Assembly: GCF_012489685.1 (NCBI RefSeq)
Contig: NC_080045.1
Location: forward strand, 9,201,648-9,265,647
DNA length: 64,000 nt
DNA from: Lotus japonicus
Taxonomy: Eukaryota; Streptophyta; Magnoliopsida; Fabales; Fabaceae
Reading direction: 5' to 3'
Both the position numbers and the translations under genes were made by a program. Of this stretch, positions 10,704 to 22,296 are shown piece by piece. The first letter of the stretch is position 1; each line of letters begins with the position of its first letter. Under the pieces are notes generated by a model. That model was not told the origin of the DNA. It did no database searches and saw nothing but the letters and a program-made list of their open reading frames with translations.

Positions 10704-11827
10704 CTAGCCCGAAGCCAATTTGAAGCTTTTAATTTTATTTTGTCCCCCAAATCTGAACTTTCTACAACCTCCCCCTGAAAAGTAAAGCATTTCTCCCATT
10801 CCATAGCACTGCCACATTAGCCAACCAAACTGATGAGAGTCCTCCCCTTTTCGACAAAGAGCAGCTCTCCACGAATTGAATAAAATGATTATTTGGATCA
10901 TCAGTAAGCACCAAGGGCAAATTAAACCAATTAAGTACCTTAGCCCACACCTTCCAAGCAAAGATACAGGTGAATAATAAGTGTGCAGTAGATTCTGTCT
11001 CTGAGCTACACTAGGGGCAAGAAATATTATCAATTGGAACTGAAGGAGGTCTAACTTAACCCAAAAGCTAGCTCAAGAGTTAAGGTTTGCACAACCATAT
11101 ATAAGCAATTGTTTGGCCACATCTCTAGCCAATGTGGGACTCTAACACACCCCCTCACGCCCAGTGTAGAACATCTGACGCGTGGAATGAAACGGGTGGC
11201 CCAAATATGGGGAGTCAACAAATGGATCTAGGATAGAGGCCCAGGCCCATGGTCAAACAACCATTGGCTCTGATACCATGAAGGAGGCCTAACTTAACCC
11301 AAAAGCTAGCTCAAGAGTTAAGGTTTGCACAACCATATATAAGCAATTGCTTGGCCACATCTCTAGCCAATGTGGGACTCTAACAGCCTTCGAACTAAAT
11401 TTTCCTTTGTCTGGATTCTATCAAACAACAGGCGCCAACATAATGCCACTGCATTCGAAGGTGCACATGCCTTCCACAATTTACTAAACACTGTTATGCC
11501 AACAATAGTGTCCAAACCAGAGATAATGTCATAGGCAGACTTTACAGAATATTGGTCATCTCCTTCCACAATCCATACCCATGAGTCCTTTTTCCCTTTG
11601 ATTAGCGGGAAAGAAGAGATAATATGCTTCATCACCCCAAGTTTCAAAACATCCTCACTAGTAATCCTCTCCTTCCATCTAAGATCCCACACCCAATTAT
11701 TCTCTAGCCAATAGCTCATCTCCATGATTTTGCACTCTTGCTCACCAGAAAGTAGAAATAGGCTATCAAACGTTTCATTAAATTTACGACACACAGCATT
11801 ATCAAACCATGAGCCATCTACCCACAC
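10704..11827 (-). pseudogene. LINE ORF2 3' fragment (minus strand), split by a TRIM element
   Basis: Reading from 11827 down to 11387 gives the C-terminal region of an L1 ORF2: a WVWDLRW block, then SVKSAYDII, then LWKACAPSNAVALCWRLL and NLVRR. The same protein resumes at 11040 and runs to about 10704, with C/H residues of the zinc-binding region and the terminal ...VLWNGRNALLFRG block typical of plant L1 elements. The 11041-11385 insertion splits it exactly between these parts. In-frame stops are present (for example near 11013). Sequence to about 10190 may be its 3' leader. Endonuclease and polymerase parts are absent. Confidence 0.75.
11041..11385 (-). mobile_element. TRIM (miniature LTR retrotransposon), 345 bp
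   Basis: Two direct repeats of about 107 bp (11041-11147 and 11279-11385) differ at only a few positions. On the minus strand each runs TGTTAGAGTCCCACATTGG... to ...CTCCTTCA, the TG...CA form of an LTR. Just inside the minus-strand 5' LTR is TGGTATCAGAGCC (11265-11277 reversed), the classic primer-binding site for plant initiator tRNA-Met. A purine tract (GAGGGGGTG) precedes the other LTR. The interior of about 130 bp codes for nothing. This is the TRIM layout, so it must borrow proteins. I see no matching 5-bp target duplication. Confidence 0.88.
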
Positions 11828-12613
11828 CGATGGTGGTTCAACTGCAATAGAAAGGTTTCAACATCTAACCTTGCAATCACATTCAAAGACTTGAGCGGGA
11901 CACATGGGTCCTTTCTTCTAAATAAGGGAAAAGGGAGAAAAAAAAATTAGATCATGTCCCAGATGATTCCCACATATCCATGACTGAGCACATAATCTTT
12001 CTCATAGGTATCGGAGATATCTCTTAATTATTTCAAATTTGAACATAAGTCTAGGTTTGTTAGATAAGTTTAATCAATGATAACAAACACTTCATATTTA
12101 AAGAAAAGAACTAATGATAAAACCATTGTTTGTACACTCAATGGTCTTAAACAAGCTCCTAGAGCAAGTGTGATCATTTTTTACTATGAGAACATGATGA
12201 GTGATATGTAAGTAAAGAAGGATCACACTTGCTCTAAGAGCTCGTTTAAGACCATGGAGTGCCTTTTTCACTTTACAAACAAGTGTCAGCACTTCTTCTC
12301 TTTAAATATGACGTGTTTGTTATCTTTGATTAAACTTATCTAACAAACCTAGTCTTATGTTCAAATTTGAAATAATTAAGAGATATCTCCGATGCCTACC
12401 CAAGCGAGAAAGATTAGGTGCTCAGTCAACGAATGAATATGTGGGAATCATATGGGACATGATCTAGCTCTCTTTTTTTCCAGTACTCCCCTTTACCCTT
12501 ATTTAGAAGAAAGGACCCCATGTCCCGCTCGAGTCTTTGAACGTGATTGCAAGGTTAGATGTTGAAACCTTTCAATCGCAATTGAACCACCATCGGTCAC
12601 CATCGGTGTGGGG
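11822..12613. repeat. Inverted repeat (~350-390 bp arms) with copia RT scrap
   Basis: The left arm 11822-12175 is mirrored by the right arm 12221-12613 around a 45-bp loop. The arms differ by small indels, for example a 10-bp duplication GGTCACCATC in the right arm and lost bases near 12130. On the minus strand the right arm translates near 12282-12230 to CKVKKALHGLKRALRA, the conserved copia reverse-transcriptase block around the KALYGLKQAPRAW consensus. The left outer end abuts the reversed LINE fragment. It could fold into a long hairpin RNA. No transposon ends or coding capacity were found. Confidence 0.75.
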
Positions 12614-13640
12614 AGGTGGCGGATGAAGAAAGAAAAGAAAAAACATAAACAAATGGTAAACTACAAAAACGTTTAAACTAAATAGATTAAGTTTTATAAT
12701 TTAAATGTCTTTATAAATTATTTTTTATTTTAATTAGAATTCCATATTTTAATTGTAAAATATAAATATTCTACGTACTGAAATACAAAATTAAAAACTT
12801 ATCACCCAAACTCATAACATGACATCTTACACCACTAATAATTATATTAGTCAATAAAGAGGGGGCATGACTGCCATCTAATTTACTGAGAGCAGTTTTT
12901 AGTTTGCATGTTAAGAAAACTTTTAAGTCGAACATTATTTGGATAAGAATAATATTTAAATTTCAGAAAAATAAAATCTTTTTTATGTAAGGTAATATAC
13001 AATTACAAAATATAAAGAGTCAAGTTTAACTAATTTTTTTAACTGATGGACTTAAAAATAAACAAATTTTCCTCTTACATATAAACCAATATAGTATGGT
13101 AGTTTTAATTTGATATAATTATCTTTTGTTGAAAACAAACCATTTAACTCACAATGATTTGAATTAAAATATAAAAATTAAGGCTTTGCTTAAAAACAAT
13201 ATGATTTAAATTTAAAAGGTAAAACTAAAATAAAAAATAAGACACGGATTAAAAATTGAATTGAAAATAATATAATAGTATCTATTTATAGAGAGTCTTG
13301 GGGTTAAGTTATGTCTACAGTTTATTATAGTGTGAAAGTTAAAAAATTACTTTAAAAAGTGGTGTGAGAAATCACTTTTCCAACTCATATCTCAAACTTT
13401 ATAATTTAGAGATAGATATAAAATCACCCGGTTTGTAAGAATGACACGCAGTCTATTTTAAAATAAAGTACAAGTCTTATTCTTATTCAAAATTTACATT
13501 CCAGGTTCTAATAACTTAATCTCATCTTAAAAGATGCTAATGTAATATGATATTTAATATAATGTAAATATTTAATAATACTTAAAATAACAAAAAAAAA
13601 TTGATTTAAAGAAGTTTAAGAATGAATACTTTTGCTATAT
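12614..13640. other. AT-rich intergenic DNA
   Basis: About 1 kb of AT-rich sequence without a recognisable gene, repeat end or RNA. I see nothing specific in it. Confidence 0.5.
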
Positions 13641-14080
13641 TTTAGTTGAAGCTATTTTTTGTTAATACTTTCACTTCTAGTGTTCCGTTTCGCCGTATTT
13701 GTGGGGGCATTCCTAAGAATTCTTCCACAGTGGGCAGGCGTCATCGTCCTCATGGTGAAACTAGTTCAGCCAAATGCTGTGACGGGAAATTGTGAACGTG
13801 AAGTGTATTCTGCTATAAGGTGTAATTATCATAAGGGTCTAAAAAAGCAGTGAAATCTGACATATCGACAAAAAAGGAAAGCTAGAGGAGACCCACCATC
13901 TCCACCGTTGCCCCCCCGGGACCCTCCCAGAAAGGGGAGTGGTGCATTGCATTCAGTTGCTGTAGTGGGACGAGCTTACTGCGAGAAGCACTTGTCAGGA
14001 TCAGAGCATAATAACGATCTTGGTGTTCTTGGAGCAGCGGACAACTTAATGAGAATCTCAATGGAGATTCGTCATTAGAG
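13640..14080 (+). other. Unidentified coding-like fragment
   Basis: GC content rises against the AT-rich surroundings. From about 13860 one frame reads a basic, proline-rich stretch (KARGDPPSPPLPPRDPP), then VAVVGRAYCEKHLSG and a short tail ending at a TAG near 14078. Upstream, 13659-13853 is open in a different frame. I do not recognise the family. It may be a relic last exon or transposon-carried gene piece. Nothing upstream completes it. Confidence 0.25.
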
Positions 14081-14176
14081 CTATGCAGTGTTTGTTTCTT
14101 GAGTTGTTACCTAGCATTAGCACATATTTTATTGGCTTTAAGCTTATTGGATTGAATATAGTTTTCAAAAAAAATA

Positions 14177-14486
14177 CTTCCTCCGTTCCAAAAAGTTTGT
14201 AGTTTAAGGTTGTGGCACAAAGATTAAGAAAACAATTATTGATAGCATAATTTGACTAGATTGCCCTTATTTAATTTTACTAGTATGATGTGCAACTATT
14301 AAATTATACTTAGATAAAGAAGAATGTAGTTAATAGATAAGAGTTGTGGTTGGTTAATATGAAATGTGATAAATGAGGGTAGAGGTGGAAAAAATTAGCA
14401 AAAAATGCATTGATTTTCTAAAACAACAAACATTTTGGGATATTGAAAAATGGTGCAAAACAACAAACTTTCTGCAACGGAGTGAG
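14177..14486. mobile_element. Stowaway-type MITE (310 bp, TA duplication)
   Basis: The terminal inverted repeats are CTTCCTCCGTTCCAAAAAG on the left and the complement of CTTTCTGCAACGGAGTGAG on the right, flanked by TA at 14175-14176 and 14487-14488. CTCCCTCCGTTCC-type ends and a TA target are the hallmark of Stowaway elements mobilised by Tc1/mariner-type transposases. There is no coding capacity. Confidence 0.85.
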
Positions 14487-14849
14487 TAATTAACATTGAA
14501 ACATAACACACTCTTTAAATTAGATAATAACTATATATAACAAAATAACACACGTAACATGTGATAGTAATATGAATTACATGTCTTATTTATTGTCATG
14601 AGAATTGGTAAGTAACTTAATGTTTTCTCGAGGAAATAATTTTATCATTAAAACATGCAAATTATATGAATAAACTACCTAATTTTCAATATGTACGTAA
14701 TGGAGAGAAAATTTAAATTATAAAATAATATAAATTATGAAAATAATTATAGAAATAAGAGAAATATGTATAAGATATATTAACATTTTCTAAGTAAAAA
14801 TAATTTTTTTATTATTATTTTACTACTATTGAAATATTTCAATAGAAGA

Positions 14850-15098
14850 AAAAGCTGGCTACTAAAGTCAAAAAAACCGTCTATAATTTTTAATTACAGA
14901 CGGCTAAAAAATTGTAGGTACTAACCTCATCAATACTATTATTTGAAGGCGCTTTAAAAAACTGAAGCGGTTGGTACTTACCCACAGGTATTTTTGTAAG
15001 AAGAAGTAGTTGTAGTAAAGTGAGATGTTGTGAATTATCAAAAAAAAAGTGAGATGTTGTGACGGTAGCCATCGGTAATTATGTAATTTCTTATAGTG
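14850..15098 (-). mobile_element. End of a CACTA (En/Spm) type transposon
   Basis: Reading from 15098 leftward the sequence starts CACTATAAGAAATTACAT, matching the CACTA-type terminus. Subterminal motifs related to ACCGATGG/ACCGTC repeat inside, including an inverted pair TAGACGG/CCGTCTG near 14877-14903. The other terminus and any transposase are not visible, so this is a fragment or very small derivative. A 14-bp direct repeat GTGAGATGTTGTGA also occurs within (near 15018 and 15048). Confidence 0.5.
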
Positions 15099-15579
15099 GA
15101 GTGAGCGCTCAAATCTACTTAGTTAAATATGTTTCCATTACATCACAGTTCACACATTCGTGGACTTACGAAGAAGGTCTGTCGTCATTAATTTTACATT
15201 AGCTTAAATCTTCAAATTCTGTTTGAGGGTAAATTCATCTAAAGATCTTAAAGTTATCATTTTGTTGCACTTTCTTGACAATCAAATAACAAGCAGTGAA
15301 AGTAATAATGGTCACAGAAATTGAATGAGAAGTTCCACATCCCACTAAATTTAAAAATCAAAGAAAAAAAAATGCTTTTACCTTTATCGCTTCTGAATCC
15401 CCTACTATCAAGTATAAATCCTTCCTCTTACCTGTTCAGCGCTACCTTTTTATTTTTATTGGATGCCTCTCCATTTGAGGGGAAGCCTCGACGCAATCAT
15501 AATGTTGTTATCATGTGACTTCGCAGTTTGCGGTCACAGGTTTAAACCGTAAAATTAAGCTCTTGCCAAAATGCAAGAT

Positions 15580-16655
15580 TAAGCTGCCTGTTCCGGGAAT
15601 GAATATTGAGGGAAGGGATAGTACCTAGAGAGTGGAGGAATGTGCTAAAGAGAGAATGAGAATGAGAGAGAGTGTTGAATTTCATGTGTTATTTCATAAA
15701 ATGAGCCAAAGTCCCTTACAATTAGTATCTACCTCCTATTTATAGGACTTGGGTACTGCCTATTGGGCCAATTGGGCCTCTGAAGTTGAGGCCCAATTTA
15801 AGGCCAGGAACTCGCCTTTGGGCGGGTTGAACCCTGGGCATCGCCCCTCTAGGGGCTCGCCCAGTCCACTAGTCCACAAGACACCGAGCTCGAAGTATGA
15901 GAGCTAAGTGTGTCTTTTAAATGCTTTAACATACATCCTATGGTACACTGGAATCTAAGCTGCCAACATGGCCTGAGAAAAAAGAAGAAAACTACGTCGC
16001 CAACATGGCGTAAGCAAAAGGAAACAAGCATCTTTAGCCGCCCAGTCCATTGGTCTTGGCGAGCAACCCAGACCGGCAAGTCCACAAGCCCAAGGTGGCG
16101 GGAACGGTCACTTTGGCTGGCGATGTCGTTGGCAGGCGGCTGAACTTCATTGGCGACATCGCTTGTTAGGCGATGGCGTTTGGTCTTCATGGTGGCGAGG
16201 CCTTTCGCGCTTTCTCTTATTTCAAAAACCTTTCAAATTCCTAACTGCTCCACGTGATATGTCAGTTACGCCAGTTTTCCCCTTTCTCCGCAACCGTCAC
16301 CTCACTCCTCTTAAATGTCCAATCATGCACAATAACTCCCCATCACACGCGTCCCACTTCCCAAAAGCCATAATGACTTCTAACCTTCCACACGCGTCCA
16401 CCACGCGTCACTCTTCCAACTTCCCCCCTTTGCCTATAAAAACCCTTCTTCCCTACAATCATCCCTTTCCGAGACCCCTCTTTACTTCTCTAATCGCATA
16501 CCAAGCTCTCTCTCTTCCAACTTCCGCTCTGGTGTCGTCGCCTTTCACCCTTTCCGCTACCCACTCTTCACGTCTTTGCTCGGTGAGTCCTTGTTCCCCT
16601 ATCTCTGCATCTTATCTCAACTTATTTTTTCTTTTCCCTCACTTAGTTACCAAAG
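15580..16655 (+). promoter_or_regulatory. Probable LTR/leader upstream of gypsy-type gag gene
   Basis: The 1 kb before the gag ATG has LTR character. A TATA-like TGCCTATAAAAACCC lies at 16432-16446, followed by a C/T-rich leader. The sequence is rich in GGCGA/TGGCG motifs, like the 3' sequence at 19280-19880. A second, oppositely oriented TATA-like motif (CTATTTATAGG) lies at 15737-15747 and could belong to another, reversed element. I could not find a matching second LTR, so the limits are not defined. Confidence 0.4.
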
Positions 16656-19277
16656 ATGGCTTCAAACCCTAAATCCCCTAATCACACCTCTTCTTCTTCT
16701 GAGAATGACCCCGACTCCACCGCAGCCGGCTGCCTCCGTCTAGAGGTCCCGGAGATTCCCCAGTACCGAACGAAAACCTTTGCAACCCTGCCCCTTCCAG
16801 TCCAGATAGCACCCACCCACGAGGCGATAGACCAACCCTCCGTTTTCCAGGATAGGGAGTCTATCGTGGAATTCGTGAGAAACCTTGGTGGTTTGTCTGA
16901 CGATGATGAAGTGAACGCCAAACTCAGGATTTGGCCCTGCAGTGCTGAGGACCGCCCCTGGCTTCATAAGATTAACGGCGACGTAAAGAGATCCCATTTC
17001 TTCTTTGCGTATGAATATATGTTTGGCGAGCTTGGAGTCAAGCTTCCCTTTTCGCCCTTCATTCAAACCGTCCTCCGCGATATCAATGCGGCTCCTTGTC
17101 AACTCCACCCCAACGCCTGGGCCTTCATCCGGTGCTTTGAAATCTTGTGCGCCGCTGTTGGCACCGCCCCATCTCCCACCAGCTTCTTCTACCTCTACGA
17201 TGTTGACTCCAAGTCCATCAAAAATAGAGGATGAGTCTCTTTAAAGGCCCGGGCCGGCCGTAAGTGCTTGAACCCTCATAAAAGTAACGCAAAGTCCTCC
17301 TTTGCCCGGAGATACTTCCGCGTGGCGGTTCACCCCGCTTATCCAGAGGCCTTCACACTTAGGGACGGGACTGCCCTTTTTCCCCTTTACTGGACGGAGA
17401 AGCCCAATGGGATTACCGATCCTTCAGAAGATTCTTTGTCTGCCAACGACAAAGCCTTTTTAAATCTCCTCGCCCCGCTTCCTATCCTTGACTGCTCAAC
17501 AGTCCTTGAGGGCGCTCGCCTCTCAAGGACACCCAAATACTTAGGTCACTTATAGTTTATTTTTATCATCGACATTTTCTTTCTTACCCCCTATGTTGTT
17601 ACTGACCCCCCTCTTTTTTTTTGCAGAAGATATGAATTTCACCAACGCCGAGCTCCTGAAGGCCCGCGAGAGGAGAATGGCCCGTTTTTCTCCAAAGTTC
17701 AACACTGAGGGCGACGGGAAAAAGCGGGGCGGTGCCGAGAACCAAGCCGAGGGCGCCCAAGTCCCCAAAAGGAGGAGGTTAGTTAAAGTTTCATCTGTCG
17801 GCCCAGGATCTGCAGTCGCCGGCTCCTCTAATCCCGGCGCTCAACCCATCACTGCCGCTGTATCCAAAGGCAAGAATGTTGCCAAATCCTCCGCCAATGT
17901 TTCCGCCGCCACGGCCACCGAGTCTGCCCAACCTGCTCCCAATTCTGCCGCCGGTGGTACAGCCACCGTTGCTGCCGCCAAGTCCACCACTGTAGGTGCC
18001 GCACCCACAACTTTGGCCAGTCATCAACTGCTGGCACCACCACCAACACTTCTCCACCTTCAGTCGTCATCAACGCCACAACTGCTGCCGCGTCCTCTGA
18101 TGCTCCCGCCGGGGAGAAAGAAACAGAAAAAGAAACCTCCAAGTCTCCCCCTCGCCAAGTCACACCTCCTAGCCCGCCTCCAACGAATGATGGGCGCTCC
18201 ATGTCTTCCCCGCCTCATCAAGAGGAGAGACCCTCTCCTGGTGCCGCCACCACCTTTGAAGCAGCCCGGATCGAGCGAGCTCCTGGCAACGAGGGCGGCT
18301 CTTCTAGCTACCACAATATGCTTCCCAACGCCATTGAACCTTCGGAGTTCTTGCTTACCGGCCTCAACCGTGATGTCATAGAAAAAGAAGTTTTGAGCCG
18401 GGGTATTAATGAAACCAAGGAGGAGACCCTTGCCTTTCTTCTACGCGCTGGGTGCATCTTCGCCCACGCGTTTGACAACTTCAACTCCGCAGCTGCTGAA
18501 GCTGAACGGTTGAAGGCTGAGAGTGCTCAGCACCAAGAAGCCGCTGCTGCTTGGGAAAAGCGCTTCGACAAACTGGTGGCGCAGGCGGGGAAGGAAAAAG
18601 CTCATGCCGACAAGTTGATTGGCGCGGCGGGAAACAAGATCGGCGAGCTGGAAGACCATCTGAAGCTGATGAAGGAGGAGGCGGACGACCTTGATGCAAG
18701 CCTCCAAGCTTGTAAAAAAGAAAAAGATCAAGTAGAGAAGGACTTGGCCGCCAAAAGCGAGGCGCTGGCTGCCAAGGAGTCAGAGCTTAAAACATTGGGC
18801 GCTGAACTGGAGTTAGCAAAGAAGGCGATGGCGGAGCAGGAGAAAAAGTCCGCTGAATCTTTGGCTTTGGTGAAGGCAGATCTGGAGGCGATGCGGGCTA
18901 CTTCTGAAGAGATCAAGAAGGCGAACGAGGCTCATGGGGCAACCCTCGTCGCGAAAGATGCTGAGATTACTTCCCATCTTGCGAGGATCAAAGAGCTGGA
19001 GGGCGAGTTATCAGTGGAGAAAGCCAAGGCCACTGAGGCGAGGGAACAAGCCGCCGACATTGCCTATGACAATCGCGAGTGGGGCTTCTACCTCGCCAAG
19101 GACCAGGCTCAACACTTGTTCCCGAATCTTGATTTTAGCGCCATGAGAATAATGAAAGAAATCACTGCTGAAGGGCTGGTTGGTCCCGATGATCCTCCTT
19201 TGATTGACCAACACCTCTGGGCCGCAACTGAAGAAGAAGAAGAAGAAGCAGAAGAAGAAGAAAGAAATAATGAATAA
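16656..19277 (+). pseudogene. Gypsy-type retrotransposon gag-like protein (PF04195 type) with coiled coil, broken
   Basis: The first part (16656-17555) resembles the 'putative gypsy type transposon' domain PF04195 (FVRNLGG, HPNAWAFIRCFEILCAA, FFYLYDV). A TGA at 17232-17234 interrupts it, where related proteins continue with Trp. A GT..AG intron fits 17548-17625, since the acceptor TTTTTTTTTGCAG precedes AAGATATGAATTTC. The second part is Lys/Arg-rich then Ala/Thr/Pro-rich. A frame slip near 18020 moves it to the frame that runs to 19277. That frame has a long heptad-type coiled coil (about 18480-19080, Glu/Lys/Ala-rich) and an acidic tail of about 15 Glu. Such proteins are structural components of Tat-lineage elements. 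Not a host gene. Confidence 0.75.
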
Positions 19278-20191
19278 TGTAATTTTAATTTTTACTTAGC
19301 TTTTACCGCCATTGCGTTCGCATCGCCTTTGTATGCTTTGTAAATCTCACTGAATGATTGTTAAGTTTTGGCGATTATCGAATGATTGCTCTCGTCGTAA
19401 ATCCTTTTGTCATCACTTCGCAAATCGCCGCATTCTTATTGTTTAAAAATTTAAGAATGAATTTCATAGTTAAACGCCCCGACGCCCCGGAGTAATAAAA
19501 TACTCAACATCCTGAGTGACCAAGCACTCGCCTTCCACCTTATTCATTCGCCGACCTTATATCTTGCGCTATTTTTCACGCGTCATGTGATTGAATTACG
19601 CCTAACGATTTCGTGCATTAATTTTAACTAGGGCTTGTTGCTTGGTATTTCTCCGCCAAGACTTTAAACGTTTTCCACAAAAGGATAAACGACCTCCATT
19701 TTTGAGGGCTTCGCCCGGGGCTTTGCCCGCTCGGGGCTTACAATGCTTGGGTCCCAATGGCCATTTGGGGGTCCCAAGACTTTTGCCTAGTTAATGGCGC
19801 TCGTCGTATTCTGGCGAGACTTACCCAGCACATCGTTTACGGGACCGGCGATCACGTCAGACTTTCCGGGGGATGATTCCCAGGCATCAAAGGCCATTTG
19901 TGGAATCGCCGCCACCTTCAGGGTTCCAGCAAGCCCCTTTGGGGATCAAGCTTGTCCCACCTAGTGATCGTCGTAATTCTTTATATCGATCGGCAATTCC
20001 GATCGTCAGGGAATCCCTGGAATCTTTGGACACGAAGTTCATGAATTTTCGTTTTATTGATGGAGCGCCTCGTTAAAAAACTCCTTTCGGAGAAAAAGAG
20101 CACGCTTTTGTTACAATGGAGAATTTGGAGATATTTTTAGAAAAATTGAAGAACTTTGGCGAATTCACTTTGTTCACTTTCTCGCCCACGA
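19278..20191 (-). other. Retroelement 3' noncoding region, reversed
   Basis: No gene is seen. Read on the minus strand it lies downstream of the integrase fragment at 20192-20494 and includes TTTTTTAACGAGGCGCTCC (near 20085-20067). That resembles the 3' sequence after the second integrase copy at 36310-36340 (TTTTTTAATGAGGCCCC). This fits the 3' untranslated region of a gypsy element. GGCGAN motifs continue through 19300-19880. The junction between the plus-oriented gag gene and this reversed piece lies somewhere in 19280-19700. Confidence 0.45.
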
Positions 20192-20494
20192 TCAACTGTA
20201 ATAATAGCGCAGGCTCAAACCGTTGAACGACCTGGGTAGTCGCCTTCCATCAAGCTCTTCTAAGTGATAGGCCCATGTACCAAGAACTTTGACAATGCGG
20301 TAGGGCCCCTCCCAGTTCGGAGTCAGCTTGTTTCCTGAGGTCCCTGATCGCCACTTGAGGACCAGATCGCCAACCTGCATATCCCGGACACGAACCCTGC
20401 TATTGTACTTGGCGGCCACGCGCTGCTTCATCGCCGTCTCTCGAATGTGTGCCTCGTCACGTGTTTCAGACAAAAGATCCAGCTCCATCGCCAT
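20192..20494 (-). pseudogene. Gypsy integrase C-terminal fragment
   Basis: Minus-strand reading gives about 100 residues of the integrase tail: a RETAMKQRVAAKYNSRV block, VGDLVLKW, GNKLTPNWEGPYRIVKVLG, AYHLEELDG and a final LRYYYS. This is the GPY/F-type C-terminal chromodomain-like module of Ty3/gypsy integrases, which binds DNA. Zinc-finger and catalytic core parts are absent. A related copy lies at 35244-36267. Upstream (higher coordinates) it is joined directly to a reversed gag fragment. Confidence 0.85.
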
Positions 20495-20496
20495 AT

Positions 20497-20857
20497 TGGC
20501 CTGACTCCTTGGCAGCCAGCGCCTCGCTTTTGGCGGCCAAGTCCTTCTCTACTTGATCTTTTTCTTTTTTACAAGCTTGGAGGCTTGCATCAAGGCCGTC
20601 CGCCTCCTCCTTCATCAGCTTCAGATGGTCTTCCAGCTCGCCGATCTTGTTTCCAGGAGCTCGCTCGATCCGGCTGCTTCAAAGGTGGTGGCGGCACCAG
20701 GAGAGGGTCTCTCCTCTTGATGAGGCGGGGAAGACATGGAGCGCCCATCATTCGTTGGAGGCGGGCTAGGAGGTGTGACTTGGCGAGGGGGAGACTTGGA
20801 GGTTTCTTTTTCTGTTTCTTTCTCCCCGGCGGGAGCATCAGAGGACGCGGCACTGCC
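20497..20857 (-). repeat. Inverted, internally deleted copy of the gag coiled-coil region
   Basis: The reverse complement matches two separate blocks of the upstream gag gene: about 18088-18285 (the Pro/Lys-rich part) and about 18643-18783 (start of the coiled coil). These are joined at about 20653 with roughly 360 bp missing between them. The lower end meets the integrase fragment around 20494-20497 with the two frames not in register. Identity to the gag gene is very high by eye, so the two copies are recent relatives. Confidence 0.85.
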
Positions 20858-21411
20858 AACATTAATTTTTTATAAAGTGAGTCTAACCCCATCAAGAATC
20901 TTACACATAATTGCGGGTGTTTTATAGTAGAAGATTTACCCTATTGGATACCTTTCCATTTCCTCATCCTTAATCGTGTTCTAAACAAAAAACAGAAAAT
21001 GAGAAAATTAGAGCTAAAAACTTCATCACATAACCCATCTTTGTACAAAAAATGGGGTAACATTTAAGCCACGGTATGCTAGTGATATGTGCTGAAATTT
21101 AAACACTATCATGAAGTCCTGAATTATATACAATGGCGCATACTCAAGGATGGATGCTAGTTAGAAGCAAAGGGAAAAAAATTCGAAGTTTTACACTAAT
21201 ATAATACACTCCTATAAAACTAAGTGAGATTAATTGCCTTGATGACTTTGCCTTTTAACTTTGAGTGCCACTTTTAAATGCTTAATGGCTATGATAGTAG
21301 GTTAGGCTTTAGTAATTAATTGTTATCTAACAAACTATGAAAACCATATATTCTTTTTAATAGACTTTAAATTTTTTATAAAAAAAATACTTCGTTCATT
21401 TTAATAATTTC

Positions 21412-21569
21412 TATGCACCGACGGTGTAAATAAGTTTTACACCATCATTCAATCACATCCCTCCATTTTGTTAGCTCACAATTAATTTTGAATTTAATAA
21501 TATCTAAAATATAAAATGGAAGGTTGTGATTGAATGATCGTGTAAAACTTTTTACACCGTCAGTGCATA
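21412..21569. mobile_element. Small MITE with TATGCAC(T/C)GACGGTGTAAA ends
   Basis: Terminal repeats of roughly 60 bp face each other: TATGCACCGACGGTGTAAA on the left and the complement of TTTACACCGTCAGTGCATA on the right. Similarity continues inward through ATCATTCAATCACA. About 40 bp of unrelated AT-rich DNA lies between. No target duplication is evident, so the superfamily is uncertain. A related but decayed end occurs at 59581-59740. Confidence 0.75.
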
Positions 21570-21900
21570 AAAATTAATCTCCATTTTAAAATAACCGTCC
21601 AGAAAGAGAAAAAAACATGCATATAAAAAATCCAATTAATATTGTCAAATTTTTTAAACATATTATTTGTTTTCCTAGTTTACCATTTGAAGAGAATTTT
21701 TATCTTTTCACATTTATTGTTCTCCTAAGGACATTATATGGAAAAACATCAATTAATGCTTCCTTAAACTTTTAAATGAACAGTTATAATGAAACAAATT
21801 TTTTTCCTCTAAGTAGAGAATTATTTTATAACGGATGAAGTATTAAACTAAACATATTTAAGCCAAACTCTTAACTTGCCCCCAAATCTGAAAATTCTTA

Positions 21901-22296
21901 GGGAGCGTTTGGTAGAAGGTTGGGAAATACATTCCCGCGAATAATATTCCCGGGAGTCTGATTGTTAGGAATATCATTCCTGGGTAAGACTTAATGTGTG
22001 TTTGGTTAGGATTTAAGATTCTCGGAAATATTTTTAAATTTTATTTAATTTAAAAAATTCAAAATGATAAAGAAATATGATGGAATTTGTGAGTAGTAGA
22101 GGTTACATTCACTTTCCCATGAGAATGCAAGATTCCCAACTCATTTCATGGGAATCAAATGACGGAAGTTATGTCATTCCCGGGAATGTTTTATGCCCGG
22201 GCATCCAATTTGCAATCTTATAACAAACACGAGAATATGATTCCCTACCTCCACATTCCTGAGAATGTATTTCCCAACCTTCTACCAAACACCCCC
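21901..22296. mobile_element. Tourist-type (PIF/Harbinger) MITE, TTA duplication
   Basis: The ends are GGGAGCGTTTGGTAGAAGG on the left and the complement of CCTTCTACCAAACACCCCC on the right, flanked by TTA at 21898-21900 and 22297-22299. GGG...GTTTGGT termini with a 3-bp TTA/TAA duplication are diagnostic of Tourist elements. The interior has several TTCCCGGGAA/ATTCCC motifs arranged symmetrically. There is no transposase. Confidence 0.85.
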
